A DNA stretch of 64,000 bases from Phormidium tenue FACHB-886 (GTDB lineage: Bacteria > Cyanobacteriota > Cyanobacteriia > Elainellales > Elainellaceae). The notes under the pieces were generated by a model. The model was not told the DNA's origin, did not search any database, and saw nothing but the letters and a program-made list of their open reading frames with translations. The translations under genes were made by a program, and so were the position numbers. The stretch lies in contig NZ_JACXWX010000004.1 in the NCBI RefSeq assembly GCF_014764505.1, positions 124,001 through 188,000 on the forward strand, given 5' to 3'. This document shows positions 26,725-36,081 of this stretch, piece after piece (the stretch's first letter is position 1; every line of letters begins with the position of its first letter).

Positions 26725-26805
26725 TGCGGATGGCGAGACTCGAACTCGCAAGGCAAAGCCACACGCCCCTCAAACGTGCGCGTATACCAATTCCGCCACA
26801 TCCGC
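26725..26805 (-). tRNA. tRNA-Leu (anticodon GAG)
   Basis: 81 bases. Acceptor GCGGATG pairs with CATCCGC, discriminator A, no encoded CCA. The anticodon stem CACGT/GCGTG encloses the loop TTGAGGG, giving GAG. The long variable arm (TGGCTTTGCCTTGC) is typical for tRNA-Leu. The T arm is GAGTTCGAGTCTC-like. The transposon lies just past its 3' end, making it the probable attachment gene. Confidence 0.93.
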
Positions 26806-27023
26806 AAACAGGGTTTGGAGTGTCAGCGCTTGAAACCACCTAAGAATAGGCTAAATCAAGCTTGGCGTTCTCCAGTATCTCAGCATACTGCAAAATTCTA
26901 AATTCTGCATCCCCTCAGTTGCCCGGCTCCCTTTTAGCAGAATGCCAGTGCATTCCCAAAACCTACAGTAAACTTACAGTCAAAGCCTACAGTCCGCAAA
27001 GCCTATACCCTGCAGAAACTGCC
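26806..27023. other. Intergenic, upstream of tRNA-Leu
   Basis: This stretch carries the tRNA promoter side and the 3' flank of the subtilase gene. I see no coding sequence with support and no strong hairpin. Confidence 0.4.
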
Positions 27024-28730
27024 CTATGGCGCTGGGATCAACCCCGTCCGATCGCTGGTTTTCACTAGAATTTGGTTAACTTGGGCAGGAGTTAAATTAG
27101 GATTTGCACTCAGCATCAACGCAACTACGCCTGAGACATGCGGCGTTGCCATTGAAGTACCGCTGTAGGTGGCGTAGCTATTGCCCGGAACCGTTGAGCG
27201 AACGCTGATACCCGGAGCCACGACGTAGGTTAAAGGCTTTGCGCCTGCTGGGTTAGAGTCGACATCTAGCTTCCGTCCTTCGTCTAGCGCTCCGACCGCG
27301 ATGCCAATATTTTGGGCCGCGGCGTAGGCAGCAGGGTTGTCGGGAGCATTTGCCCCCATGCGCTGCCGTCGGTTGCCTGCTGCCATCACCACCACCGCGC
27401 CCGCCTGATTAGCGAACCGCACTGCCGATTGCAAATCTGCAGAGACTGCCGCACCAGGTTCTTTGCCCAAGCTGATATTGATGACTCTCGCCCCATTCTG
27501 CACGGCATAGCGAATGCCTTGGGCAACGGCAGCATCAGAGGTGTCTTCCCCCTCAATTACTTTAATGGGCATGATTTTGGCGTTGTAGGCAACGCCTGTG
27601 ATGCCAAATCCATCGTTGGCAGCTGCGATGATACCTGCAACATGAGTGCCGTGCCCATCAAAGGGAGAATCATTTGGATCGTTATCTTGGTTGCTGAAAT
27701 CCCAACCCTGAGTGTCATCGACAAAGCCATTGCGATCGTCATCGATGCCGTTAGCAGGAATTTCCTTGGGATTTGTCCAGATATTGCGCTGTAGATCCGG
27801 GTGGGTATAATCTACGCCACCATCTAGGACTGCCACAATGGTGTCCTGCCCGGTGTAGCCCTCTGCCCAAGCGGTTGGCGCTTTAATAAGGTCAAGCCGC
27901 CAACGCTCGCTCTCCATCTCCGACAGTCCAGACAGCCCACTGTTCTTGGAAGCGGCATTGCTAAAAAGGCTGGACGTGCTGCCTGCCGCCTCAGAAACAG
28001 CCCTAGCAACAGCCGCTGACGCATCGACTAAACCGTTACCGTAGAAGAAATTAAAGTCCCCTTTAGGAGCAGCGACTGCCTGCACCTGCAGCGTGTAGTT
28101 GCCCGTTTTGCCGCTTACGGTATACCCAAATCCATCGCCAAAATCGTCGTCTGCTTTGGGCGAACTACTCACTCGCAGAAGATATTTGGACCCTGCCTTC
28201 GCTGTAAACACCAGCCGTGGCGCGTCATTACTGTCGCTGCTATCTTCGCCATAGAGCAACACCTTGTTGGTGCGGGCATCCACTAGCCGCAAGTAAGGGT
28301 CTAGCGATCTGGATTTGAGGCTGATCTGAATGATCTGTCCGGGGGCAACTCGCTTGAGTTGATAGTCATCTACGTAGGAGCCCAAACGAGATTGATAGCT
28401 ATCCGATCGCGTCAGTGCGCCTTTAATCGTTTGCTTTAGCCGAGACGCTGCCAAAGTGATTTGTCCTGGTTTAGAACTACGCTTAGAGCCCGATCGCGGC
28501 TTGGAGCGATCGTTTGATGCAGAATCGTTCAATGCAGGACTGTCTGTAATTTTGTCTGGCTTACCAATGACCCCTGCCGCTGCCCGCTGGATGCTGCTTG
28601 TGCGCCGCCACTGTGAGTCTGCCAAGCTCGATGAAGCGTTCTCTGTGGAGCTGTTCTTAACCCAGCGAGCAGGCAGCAGCGGGGAAGACAATTGACGGGT
28701 AGAAGAGACAGACGTAAGCCAACCAGACAT
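27024..28730 (-). CDS. Subtilisin-family (S8) serine protease with PPC domain
   Basis: 568 residues from ATG 28730; a longer frame upstream lacks a sensible start. The triad is D303 (VAVLDGGVDY), H360 (DGHGTHVAG) and S526 (GTSMATPH), with oxyanion N453 (AAGN). Before the catalytic domain, residues 120-220 form a PPC (pre-peptidase C-terminal) beta-sandwich: VAPGQIIQISLKSRSLDPYL to GKTGNYTLQV. PPC domains usually follow the protease domain, and the segment FYGNGLVDASAAVARA, which normally closes subtilase catalytic domains, also lies in front, just after the PPC. The order is therefore permuted. No classical signal peptide is visible. The protein ends soon after the catalytic helix (LVKTSDRTGLIPAP). 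Confidence 0.88.
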   Translation of the reverse strand: MSGWLTSVSSTRQLSSPLLPARWVKNSSTENASSSLADSQWRRTSSIQRAAAGVIGKPDKITDSPALNDSASNDRSKPRSGSKRSSKPGQITLAASRLKQTIKGALTRSDSYQSRLGSYVDDYQLKRVAPGQIIQISLKSRSLDPYLRLVDARTNKVLLYGEDSSDSNDAPRLVFTAKAGSKYLLRVSSSPKADDDFGDGFGYTVSGKTGNYTLQVQAVAAPKGDFNFFYGNGLVDASAAVARAVSEAAGSTSSLFSNAASKNSGLSGLSEMESERWRLDLIKAPTAWAEGYTGQDTIVAVLDGGVDYTHPDLQRNIWTNPKEIPANGIDDDRNGFVDDTQGWDFSNQDNDPNDSPFDGHGTHVAGIIAAANDGFGITGVAYNAKIMPIKVIEGEDTSDAAVAQGIRYAVQNGARVINISLGKEPGAAVSADLQSAVRFANQAGAVVVMAAGNRRQRMGANAPDNPAAYAAAQNIGIAVGALDEGRKLDVDSNPAGAKPLTYVVAPGISVRSTVPGNSYATYSGTSMATPHVSGVVALMLSANPNLTPAQVNQILVKTSDRTGLIPAP

Positions 28731-29148
28731 AATCAATATCCGTAGAATCGGATGCGGAGCAGCTTGGTGAAACAATTCAACTGGAAGAGAGGCTGTGGGG
28801 CGATCGACTTCACCTGAGCCTGGCAACCGTAGGGTTTCGGAAATTTCCTTGCTTCAATCTAGTTCTGCTCTCCTCAAAGTGCCTACTTTTCCGTAATTTC
28901 TCTACACACTCTTCATCTGTGAGTCGGGCTGCAGCTGCGAACTAAGAAGCTTGCAGCCTGGTATAGCGCTACGCGCTTACATAAAAACAATTTTGATTTA
29001 GGCACGTAGTGCCATAAATCTTGCACCTTGCAAACTTAGACGGAACACCTGCCGAAAATAGCGGCTGTCTGCCGCAAACGACAGCGGTTCGATACAATGG
29101 TTCGATACAATTCGTTATTGTTTGCCATCCCATCCCCCACCTGCCGTG
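28731..29148. other. Divergent intergenic region before ileS
   Basis: 418 bp between the subtilase and ileS. It holds one copy of a dispersed 43-bp repeat (28977-29019) and a tandem GGTTCGATACAA near 29086-29110. It must contain both promoters; no T-box-like structure is seen. Confidence 0.5.
28977..29019 (+). repeat. Dispersed hairpin repeat, copy A
   Basis: Starts TTACATAAAAACAATTTT and includes the small hairpin GGCACGTAGTGCC. A second copy on the minus strand at 55918-55960 matches at 36 of 41 positions, and the hairpin arm differs by a paired change (A-T to G-C). Confidence 0.6.
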
Positions 29149-32046
29149 ATGACAGAACCCGGAAGCTACAAAGACACCGTTAACCTGCCTCAAACCAAGT
29201 TCGACATGCGTGCCAACGCCGTCAAGCGCGAACCTGAGCTGCAACGCTTTTGGGCAGAACACCAGATTTACGAGAAATTGTCAGAAAGCAACCCCGGTGA
29301 GCTGTTCATTTTGCACGATGGGCCGCCTTACGCGAACGGCGAGATTCACATGGGGCACGCCCTTAATAAGGTGCTGAAAGATATTGTCAACAAATATCAA
29401 ACGCTGAAAGGGCGGAAAGTCCGCTATGTGCCCGGTTGGGACTGTCATGGGCTGCCGATCGAGCTAAAGGTTTTGCAGGCGATGAAAGCCGAAGAGCGGC
29501 AAAAGCTGACCTCATTAGAGCTGCGCCGTCGGGCAAAAGAATGGGCATTGGGGCAGCAGCAGCAGCAGTGTGACAGCTTTAAGCGGTTGGGCATCTGGGG
29601 CGATTGGCAGCATCCCTATTTAACGATGCAGCCAGAATATGAAGCGGCTCAGATCCATGTGTTTGGGCAGATGGTGCTGAAAGGCTACATCTACCGGGGC
29701 GTAAAGCCGGTGTATTGGAGCCCTAGCTCCCGGACTGCTTTGGCAGAAGCCGAGCTGGAATATCCAGAAGGGCACACCTCCCCCAGCCTCTATGCTGCCT
29801 TTCAGATGCTGAGCCTGTCTGATGCCGCTGCTGCCCTCCAGCCCTATCTGCCAGAGCTGGGCGTGGCGATCTGGACGACAACTCCCTGGACAATTCCGGC
29901 AAACTTAGCGGTTGCCGTTAACCCCAAGCTGAAATACTCAGTGGTGGAAGCAACCGGGCTGCCGTTCAAGTATCTGATCGTGGCAACAGAATTGGTCGAT
30001 CGTCTCGCTAAGCTGTTTGAAACCCAGCTGACCGTGAAAGCGACGGTGACAGGCAAAGATCTGGAGTATTCCACCTACCAGCATCCGCTGTTCGATCGGC
30101 AGAGTCCGATCGTGGTGGGCGGCGACTATGTGACAACCGAATCGGGTACAGGGTTAGTCCATACGGCTCCGGGGCACGGACAAGATGACTTTGCGGTGGG
30201 GCAGCGCTATGGCTTGCCGATCTTGGCTCCGGTAGACGACGAGGGCAAGTTTACCGATGAAGCAGGGCAGTTTGCCGGGTTAAAAGTGGTGGATGGCAAT
30301 AAGGTCAGCGAGGGCAATGCTGCCGTTATTGCTGCGCTCAAGGAAGCTGGATCGCTCTTGAAAGAAGAGCCTTACGTCCATAAATATCCCTACGACTGGC
30401 GCACTAAAAAGCCTGTGATCTACCGGGCGACCGAGCAGTGGTTTGCATCAGTAGAAGGCTTCCGGGATGCAGCGCTGCAGGCGATCGCCGATGTGAAGTG
30501 GATTCCTGCCCAGGGCGAGAACCGAATCACCTCAATGGTGGTGGAGCGCTCGGACTGGTGCATCTCGCGGCAGCGGAGCTGGGGTGTCCCCATCCCCGTG
30601 TTCTACGACGAAGCGACGAATCAACCGCTGCTGAACCAGGAGACGATCGCCCACATCGAGCAAATTTTTGCCGAAAAAGGCTCGGATGCCTGGTGGGAGC
30701 TACCCGTCGAAGAACTGCTGCCGGAGCAGTATCGCCAAGACGGACACCAGTACCGCAAAGGCATGGACACCATGGATGTCTGGTTTGACTCCGGATCTTC
30801 TTGGGCAGCCGTGGCAGAACGACGACCGCAGCTCCACTATCCGGTGGATCTGTATCTGGAAGGCTCGGATCAGCACCGGGGCTGGTTCCAATCCAGCTTG
30901 CTGACGAGCGTTGCCGTAAATGGCTTTGCGCCTTACAAGTCGGTGCTGACGCACGGCTTCACGGTGGATGAAGACGGCAACAAGATGAGCAAATCGCTGG
31001 GCAACGGCATTGACCCGATGCTGATCGTAGAAGGTGGCAACCTGAAGCTAAAGGGCAAATCGGTGAACGTGCTGCCGTTTGGCTCTGATGTGCTGCGTCT
31101 CTGGGTGTCTTCGGTGGACTATTCCAAAGATGTGCCGCTGGGTCCCAACATCCTCAAGCAAATCAACGATATGCGGGGCAAAATCCGCAATACGGCTCGC
31201 TTCCTGCTGGGCAACTTGCACGACTTTGATCCAGCAAAAGATGCCGTGCCCTATGACGAGCTACCCGAACTCGATCGCTACATGCTGCACCGCATAACGG
31301 AAGTCTTTGCTGATGTCACCGACGCGTTTGAAACGTATCAGTTCTTCCGCTTCTTCCAGACGGTGCAAAACTTCTGTGTGGTTGACCTGTCGAACTTCTA
31401 CCTGGATATCGCCAAAGATCGCCTGTACATCAGTACGGCAACGGCATTACGGCGACGGAGCTGCCAAACGGTGCTAGCGGTGGCGCTGGAGAGTTTAGCA
31501 CGGGCGATCGCGCCGGTTTTGTGCCACCTTGCCGAAGATATCTGGCAGTTCTTGCCGTACAAAACGCCGTACGAATCGGTGTTTGAAGCAGGCTGGGTGC
31601 AGATGGACGATCGCTGGCAGCAGCCGGAGCTAGCAAAGGTTTGGGAGCAGCTGCGCCAGATTCGCCAGGAAGTGAACCGGGTGCTGGAGCAAGCCCGCAC
31701 CGCGAAGGAGATCGGCTCTTCGCTGGAGGCAAAAGTGCTGCTATATGTGCCCGACCTGACGCTGAAACAAAAGCTGGAATCAATGAATCCCACCGACAGT
31801 CTCAGTGGCAACGGCGTGGATGAGCTGCGCTACCTGCTGCTCGCTTCGCAGGTGGAGCTGCTGGAGTCTGCCGATCGGCTGGCTGGAAAGCATCAGTCTC
31901 AGTCGGATGCGCTAGGCGTGGGCGTAGTGGATGCAGACGGCAAGAAGTGCGATCGCTGCTGGAACTACTCGATCCACGTGGGCGAGTCTCATCAACATCC
32001 GCTGCTGTGCGAGCGATGTATAGAGGCGATCGTCGGGAAGTTTTAG
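29149..32046 (+). CDS. ileS: Isoleucyl-tRNA synthetase
   Basis: 965 residues. ATG 29149 (MTEPGSYKDTVNLPQTKFDM) is the usual cyanobacterial start; an in-frame TTG at 29122 is less likely. The class I HIGH motif is HMGH (67-70) and the KMSKS motif is KMSKS (612-616). The editing (CP1) domain lies between, including the stretch TTTPWTIPANLAV. The C-terminus binds zinc (CDRCWNYS, then CERC). It charges tRNA-Ile in the cytoplasm. Full length for the bacterial-type enzyme. It converges on the next gene with five bases between them. Confidence 0.98.
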   Translation: MTEPGSYKDTVNLPQTKFDMRANAVKREPELQRFWAEHQIYEKLSESNPGELFILHDGPPYANGEIHMGHALNKVLKDIVNKYQTLKGRKVRYVPGWDCHGLPIELKVLQAMKAEERQKLTSLELRRRAKEWALGQQQQQCDSFKRLGIWGDWQHPYLTMQPEYEAAQIHVFGQMVLKGYIYRGVKPVYWSPSSRTALAEAELEYPEGHTSPSLYAAFQMLSLSDAAAALQPYLPELGVAIWTTTPWTIPANLAVAVNPKLKYSVVEATGLPFKYLIVATELVDRLAKLFETQLTVKATVTGKDLEYSTYQHPLFDRQSPIVVGGDYVTTESGTGLVHTAPGHGQDDFAVGQRYGLPILAPVDDEGKFTDEAGQFAGLKVVDGNKVSEGNAAVIAALKEAGSLLKEEPYVHKYPYDWRTKKPVIYRATEQWFASVEGFRDAALQAIADVKWIPAQGENRITSMVVERSDWCISRQRSWGVPIPVFYDEATNQPLLNQETIAHIEQIFAEKGSDAWWELPVEELLPEQYRQDGHQYRKGMDTMDVWFDSGSSWAAVAERRPQLHYPVDLYLEGSDQHRGWFQSSLLTSVAVNGFAPYKSVLTHGFTVDEDGNKMSKSLGNGIDPMLIVEGGNLKLKGKSVNVLPFGSDVLRLWVSSVDYSKDVPLGPNILKQINDMRGKIRNTARFLLGNLHDFDPAKDAVPYDELPELDRYMLHRITEVFADVTDAFETYQFFRFFQTVQNFCVVDLSNFYLDIAKDRLYISTATALRRRSCQTVLAVALESLARAIAPVLCHLAEDIWQFLPYKTPYESVFEAGWVQMDDRWQQPELAKVWEQLRQIRQEVNRVLEQARTAKEIGSSLEAKVLLYVPDLTLKQKLESMNPTDSLSGNGVDELRYLLLASQVELLESADRLAGKHQSQSDALGVGVVDADGKKCDRCWNYSIHVGESHQHPLLCERCIEAIVGKF

Positions 32047-32051
32047 CGGGT

Positions 32052-32537
32052 TCAAGCTTCGGCGGCAAAGAAAATCGGCAGGCGTTTGGCGATCGGGTCT
32101 TCGATCGTCTGACCCTGCTGTTTTGCCCAATACTCGCTAAGGAAGTGTATCTGCCGTAGCCCCACGAGCAAATTTAGCCCCGGCATAAACAGCCACCAAA
32201 CCGTTAGCGGCTCCTTTTGCCCCGCCTCCCGATACAGTCGATTGACGGTACGGTATAGCTTGAACTGAACGACGTAAATCCAAACGATCCCCAGCAGCGA
32301 GAACCAGCCAAACCAACCGGGCACATCCGGGTCAAAAATACGCAAGGCTTGCGGCACAGCCAACCCCAGCCCAAACGGCAGCAGCGACACTGCCCCCGAC
32401 CAACCCTTTCCCTCATAGGCTTTCAGCTCATCTTGGATGACCCACTTGTAGTAGCCGTAATAGCCGAGGAAGGTAATACCAGACAGCAGAATCACCTGCC
32501 AAAGGGGGCGGGGTTTTCCGAGGGGGCGATTGCTCAT
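32052..32537 (-). CDS. Membrane protein, DUF4234-like
   Basis: 161 residues from ATG 32537 (MSNRPLGKPRPLWQVI); a TTG at 32582 would add 15. Spans are visible at about 14-32 (VILLSGITFLGYYGYYKW), 45-62, 68-92 (WFGWFSLLGIVWIYVVQFKL) and 112-130 (LTVWWLFMPGLNLLVGL). The YGYYKW motif near the first span is typical of DUF4234 and related small membrane proteins. Function is unknown. Confidence 0.6.
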   Translation of the reverse strand: MSNRPLGKPRPLWQVILLSGITFLGYYGYYKWVIQDELKAYEGKGWSGAVSLLPFGLGLAVPQALRIFDPDVPGWFGWFSLLGIVWIYVVQFKLYRTVNRLYREAGQKEPLTVWWLFMPGLNLLVGLRQIHFLSEYWAKQQGQTIEDPIAKRLPIFFAAEA

Positions 32538-32634
32538 AGGGCTTGAATGAGAATTGAGACTGTCATTACAATTCTTAATCAAATTGCCGATCGCTGCAAT
32601 CTCTCTACTGCATCCTGTGCAAATCCCATTTGAA

Positions 32635-33909
32635 TCAAAGCTGATTCAAGATCGTCTCAATCCCCTGATAAACCAGCGCTAGTTCTTCATCTGTAATGCA
32701 GTAAGGCGGCATCACATAGAGCACATTCCCCAGCGGACGCAGCAGCAAGCCTTGTTCGATCGCCTTTTGGCGAATTTGCATCGTCACTTGATTGAGGTAG
32801 CCCGGTTGGTCAGCGGTTCGGATATCCATTGCAGCGATCGTGCCGGTAACGCGCAGTTTCTCTAGTTTGGGATGCGAATCGAACCGATCGAGATACCGTA
32901 GATGGGTTGCCTCCAGACTGCGAAAAGCGGGTTCATGTTCAGTCATCAGTTCCAAAGAAGCTAACGCTGCCGCACAGCCGATCGGATTGGCAGCGTAGCT
33001 GTGACCGTGATACAGTGTCTTCGCTGGATCGTCACTGTAGAACGCCTCATAAATCCGCTCCGAGGATACAGTCACAGACAAAGGCAGAAATCCGCCTGTG
33101 ATACCCTTAGACAGACATAAAATATCTGGCGTAACCTGCGACCTTGCACAAGCAAACCAATCGCCTGTCCGGCCAAACCCCGTCATCACTTCATCAAAAA
33201 TCAGCAGCAGATCGTATCGTTGGGCAATCTGCGAGAGCTGCTGCAAAAATGACGATCGACACATCCGCATCCCGCTTGCGCCTTGAATCAGCGGTTCAAC
33301 GATTAGCGCTGCATAGCGATCGCCCTGCTGTAGCTTTTGCTCTAGCAGGCTCAAAATCTGCTGCTCTCGCTCGTCTATGCTGCGATCGCCAATGTATGTT
33401 TCTGGGTACGGCAAATAATCGACTTCAAACAGCAGATCGGCAAAAGCATGTGTAAACAATGATTTCCCTGCTGCTGACATTGCCCCAAACGTATCGCCAT
33501 GATAAGCGCCCTCCAACGCCAAAAATGTCGATCGCTTCTGCCCCAAATTTGCCCAATACTGGTATGCCATCTTCAGCGCCACCTCAACCGCCGTTGAGCC
33601 ATTATCTGAGTAGAAGACGCGGCTCAACCCCTGCGGCAATCGAGCTACCAGCTTTTCGGCAAACTGCTCGGCTGGATCATGCGTGAACCCTGCGAAAATC
33701 ACATGCTCTAGCTGCTGTGCCTGCTGATAGATCGCCTCCGCAATTTTGGGATGGGCATGCCCATGAATATTGACCCACCAGCTAGAAATACAATCAATAA
33801 TCTGACGATCGTCTTCTAATTGCAGCCAAACGCCCTTTGCCGACTTGACTTTGATAGGTTCGGGTGCGGTTTTTGCCTGCGTGTAGGGATACCAGAGATG
33901 GAGATGCAT
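32635..33909 (-). CDS. bioA: Adenosylmethionine-8-amino-7-oxononanoate aminotransferase
   Basis: 424 residues of a class III PLP aminotransferase. It opens HLWYPYTQ, has the BioA-specific SSWWVNIHGHAHP, GSTAVEVALKMAYQYW and the PLP-lysine region LSKGITGGFLPLSV. It converts KAPA to DAPA using S-adenosylmethionine as amino donor. It is the last gene of the biotin operon, 59 bp after bioD. Many cyanobacteria use BioU instead; here the classical BioA is intact. Confidence 0.95.
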   Translation of the reverse strand: MHLHLWYPYTQAKTAPEPIKVKSAKGVWLQLEDDRQIIDCISSWWVNIHGHAHPKIAEAIYQQAQQLEHVIFAGFTHDPAEQFAEKLVARLPQGLSRVFYSDNGSTAVEVALKMAYQYWANLGQKRSTFLALEGAYHGDTFGAMSAAGKSLFTHAFADLLFEVDYLPYPETYIGDRSIDEREQQILSLLEQKLQQGDRYAALIVEPLIQGASGMRMCRSSFLQQLSQIAQRYDLLLIFDEVMTGFGRTGDWFACARSQVTPDILCLSKGITGGFLPLSVTVSSERIYEAFYSDDPAKTLYHGHSYAANPIGCAAALASLELMTEHEPAFRSLEATHLRYLDRFDSHPKLEKLRVTGTIAAMDIRTADQPGYLNQVTMQIRQKAIEQGLLLRPLGNVLYVMPPYCITDEELALVYQGIETILNQL

Positions 33910-33968
33910 GGGGGGATGTTCCTTGCTGGAGCGATGGAGGGCGGAGAAAAGGGGGATAGGATAAGCGA

Positions 33969-34604
33969 TTAGGACAAAAACATTTGAGTGAATGCCGCTT
34001 TGAGTGTAGCCGGATTGATATCCTTTAAAGGCTCAAGCTCTCCTAGAATGGGCACTTCTCCATAGTGGGCGATCGCCTCCCGATTGCTAGGATTTTTTTC
34101 TCCATTCAGGATCACGCCCAACACCGGAATTTCTGCTCGCTGCAGCTGAGCCAACGACAGCAGCGTGTGATTAATCGTGCCCAAGCTACTACGAGCAACC
34201 AGACAAACTGGCAGATTTAAGTGTTTGATTAGATCAATGACCAAGTCTTGCGAGTTGAGGGGAACCATTAAGCCACCTGCCCCTTCGACGATTAGATGGG
34301 AAGTGGGCAGCGATCGCGGCAGTTGAAAATCAGCGAGGTGAATCTGCACATCATCGATCGCAGCGGCAGCATGAGGCGAAAGTGGCTGCGTCAGGCGGAA
34401 GCGTTCGGGCATAAAAAAAGACGAGTCTAAGCCGGTGGTAGAGCGTACAAACTCTGTATCGGTGATTGGCTCCAGTCCCGATTGAATCGGCTTCCAATAG
34501 GTGGCTTGCAGCCCCAGCGTCAGCAAAGCCGATACTACCGTTTTGCCGACATTTGTATCTGTTCCGGTCACAAAAAAACGTTCTGGAAAGATGAAGCCAG
34601 TCAC
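33969..34604 (-). CDS. bioD: Dethiobiotin synthetase
   Basis: 211 residues. The P-loop FVTGTDTNVGKTVVSALL and the second motif VEGAGGLMVPLN are diagnostic. It closes the ureido ring of dethiobiotin using ATP and CO2. Its ATG overlaps the bioC TGA (ATGA). Confidence 0.96.
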   Translation of the reverse strand: MTGFIFPERFFVTGTDTNVGKTVVSALLTLGLQATYWKPIQSGLEPITDTEFVRSTTGLDSSFFMPERFRLTQPLSPHAAAAIDDVQIHLADFQLPRSLPTSHLIVEGAGGLMVPLNSQDLVIDLIKHLNLPVCLVARSSLGTINHTLLSLAQLQRAEIPVLGVILNGEKNPSNREAIAHYGEVPILGELEPLKDINPATLKAAFTQMFLS

Positions 34605-35398
34605 CGCTGAAATACTCCAAAGTAGGCATGACAGTGAACCGTAACCTCACCGGCCGATCGGGCATCCCAAGCTTGGATGAGCCGCCGCATTTGCTGAACA
34701 GAGAGCTGTTTCCCGGTTTGGCTAGCCTGTGCGCCGATCGCCTTAAAGCTGCGCAGAAATTCTGCAGCGCTAGAAAACTGCAGCGGCAGCATCTTTTCAA
34801 TCGTTTGGTGAGCTTGAGTCATGGGCGCAAGCGCATTCGTAATCGTAGCTGGATCTGGGAGCGGATTGGCGGTGAAAGGCAGGTTTAAATCCTCACAGAT
34901 CTTCTGCCATTCTGGAAAGCTCTGGGCTGTAGGAAGCGAAATCAGCAAGATTCCGCCGGGTTGAAGCTGCTTCAAAAGATGCAGCAGACTTTGGGTTGGA
35001 TGGCGAAACCACTGAATCACAAAGCCACTCACAATCAGTGCATAAGGCATAGCTGGCGGGCTGATTGCCTCTCCATCGCTCTGTTGAAACTGAATCAAGG
35101 CTTTTTGGGCAATTGGTATCTCTAGGCGTGAGCGGCAGAATTCCAACATCTCCTTCGAAAGGTCAGTAACTTGGATCGATCGACTTGGGAAACAGTAAAT
35201 TAATTTCTCAGTGACAAAACCAGTCCCACAGCCAATTTCTAATAGTTCACCTTCGGGTAATTTTGGCTGCCAATCCTGTAATAAATCGATCAATATTGCC
35301 GCACAGTCTTTTTGAAGCTGAGCCTGAGATGCATAAGCCTGTGCCGCTTGCCCAAAGCAGTCAGCGACCTGCTGTTTGTAATCCTGAGTAAGCATCAT
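34601..35398 (-). CDS. bioC: Malonyl-ACP O-methyltransferase
   Basis: 265 residues from ATG 35398, chosen because it overlaps the esterase stop as ATGA; an upstream in-frame start at 35431 is less likely. Motif I is LLEIGCGTGFVTEKL and the post-I acidic end is VTDLSKEML. BioC methylates malonyl-ACP so that fatty-acid synthesis can build the pimeloyl chain. Order and coupling within the operon support the assignment over a generic methyltransferase. Confidence 0.9.
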   Translation of the reverse strand: MMLTQDYKQQVADCFGQAAQAYASQAQLQKDCAAILIDLLQDWQPKLPEGELLEIGCGTGFVTEKLIYCFPSRSIQVTDLSKEMLEFCRSRLEIPIAQKALIQFQQSDGEAISPPAMPYALIVSGFVIQWFRHPTQSLLHLLKQLQPGGILLISLPTAQSFPEWQKICEDLNLPFTANPLPDPATITNALAPMTQAHQTIEKMLPLQFSSAAEFLRSFKAIGAQASQTGKQLSVQQMRRLIQAWDARSAGEVTVHCHAYFGVFQR

Positions 35399-36081
35399 AG
35401 TGCCAATATCCGTCGCAAAACTGACCAGCATTGTTCAAGATGGGTGAAGGGTAAGGCATGTCCTGCCCCTGCAAGCTCAATATACTGGCTGTTGGAGCTG
35501 AGCGCATTGGCAAGTTCTTGCCCTTTTTGAACCGGAACAATTCGATCGTCAGACCCGTGAAATAAGACAATTTGGGGCAGCCTTTTTAAGTGATCCAGAT
35601 TGAGCACACATTCATCCAAGTCTTTCAGATCCTGGACTAGCAAATCAAGATTCCACTGTGCAGAATTCGATAGCGGTGGGTTCAGTGCAGCCCCACGGTT
35701 TGGAGCTTCACCCTTAGGAGTTTCGCATTTTGCTTTAAAGTTATCTAAAACCCTCAGCGGATCATTCTGTAACTGAATCAACATCTGCTGCAACATCTGC
35801 TGCGATCGTCGCCTTGCGGACTCTTTCTGGAGATGAAAGGTTGCAAAACTGCTGAAGAGGACTAGTAGCTCTGCCTGCTGCAGCTGGGCGATCGGGCAGA
35901 GGTGCAACCCATACGAATGGGCAAAGATAATTTTGCTGCCTCCCCCCTCAAGCGCCTCTCCAAAGTAGCCCCGATCGACTGCCCCAAACCCGATTCCGGC
36001 TTGCTCAAACAGCGCTGCCCATCCTTGCCAGCAGGTGCGATCGAAACCCCAGCCGTGGTAGGCAATAATCTCATTGCTCAT
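35395..36081 (-). CDS. Alpha/beta hydrolase, probable pimeloyl-ACP methyl ester esterase
   Basis: 228 residues. The fold has an oxyanion segment YHGWGFD, the nucleophile elbow AHSYG, the acid in FHGSDDRIVP and the histidine in GAGHALPF. It sits between bioF and bioC and overlaps both, so it almost certainly makes the free pimeloyl-ACP needed by BioF after BioC methylation, the job done elsewhere by BioH, BioG, BioK or BioV. It is closest in motif pattern to BioH/BioG-type enzymes but I cannot name the subfamily. Confidence 0.8.
   Translation of the reverse strand: MSNEIIAYHGWGFDRTCWQGWAALFEQAGIGFGAVDRGYFGEALEGGGSKIIFAHSYGLHLCPIAQLQQAELLVLFSSFATFHLQKESARRRSQQMLQQMLIQLQNDPLRVLDNFKAKCETPKGEAPNRGAALNPPLSNSAQWNLDLLVQDLKDLDECVLNLDHLKRLPQIVLFHGSDDRIVPVQKGQELANALSSNSQYIELAGAGHALPFTHLEQCWSVLRRILAL

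Noticed and set aside
26862-27068. 68-codon frame upstream of tRNA-Leu
   Set aside because: It overlaps the 3' end of the subtilase gene, lacks a ribosome-binding site and has no protein-like pattern.
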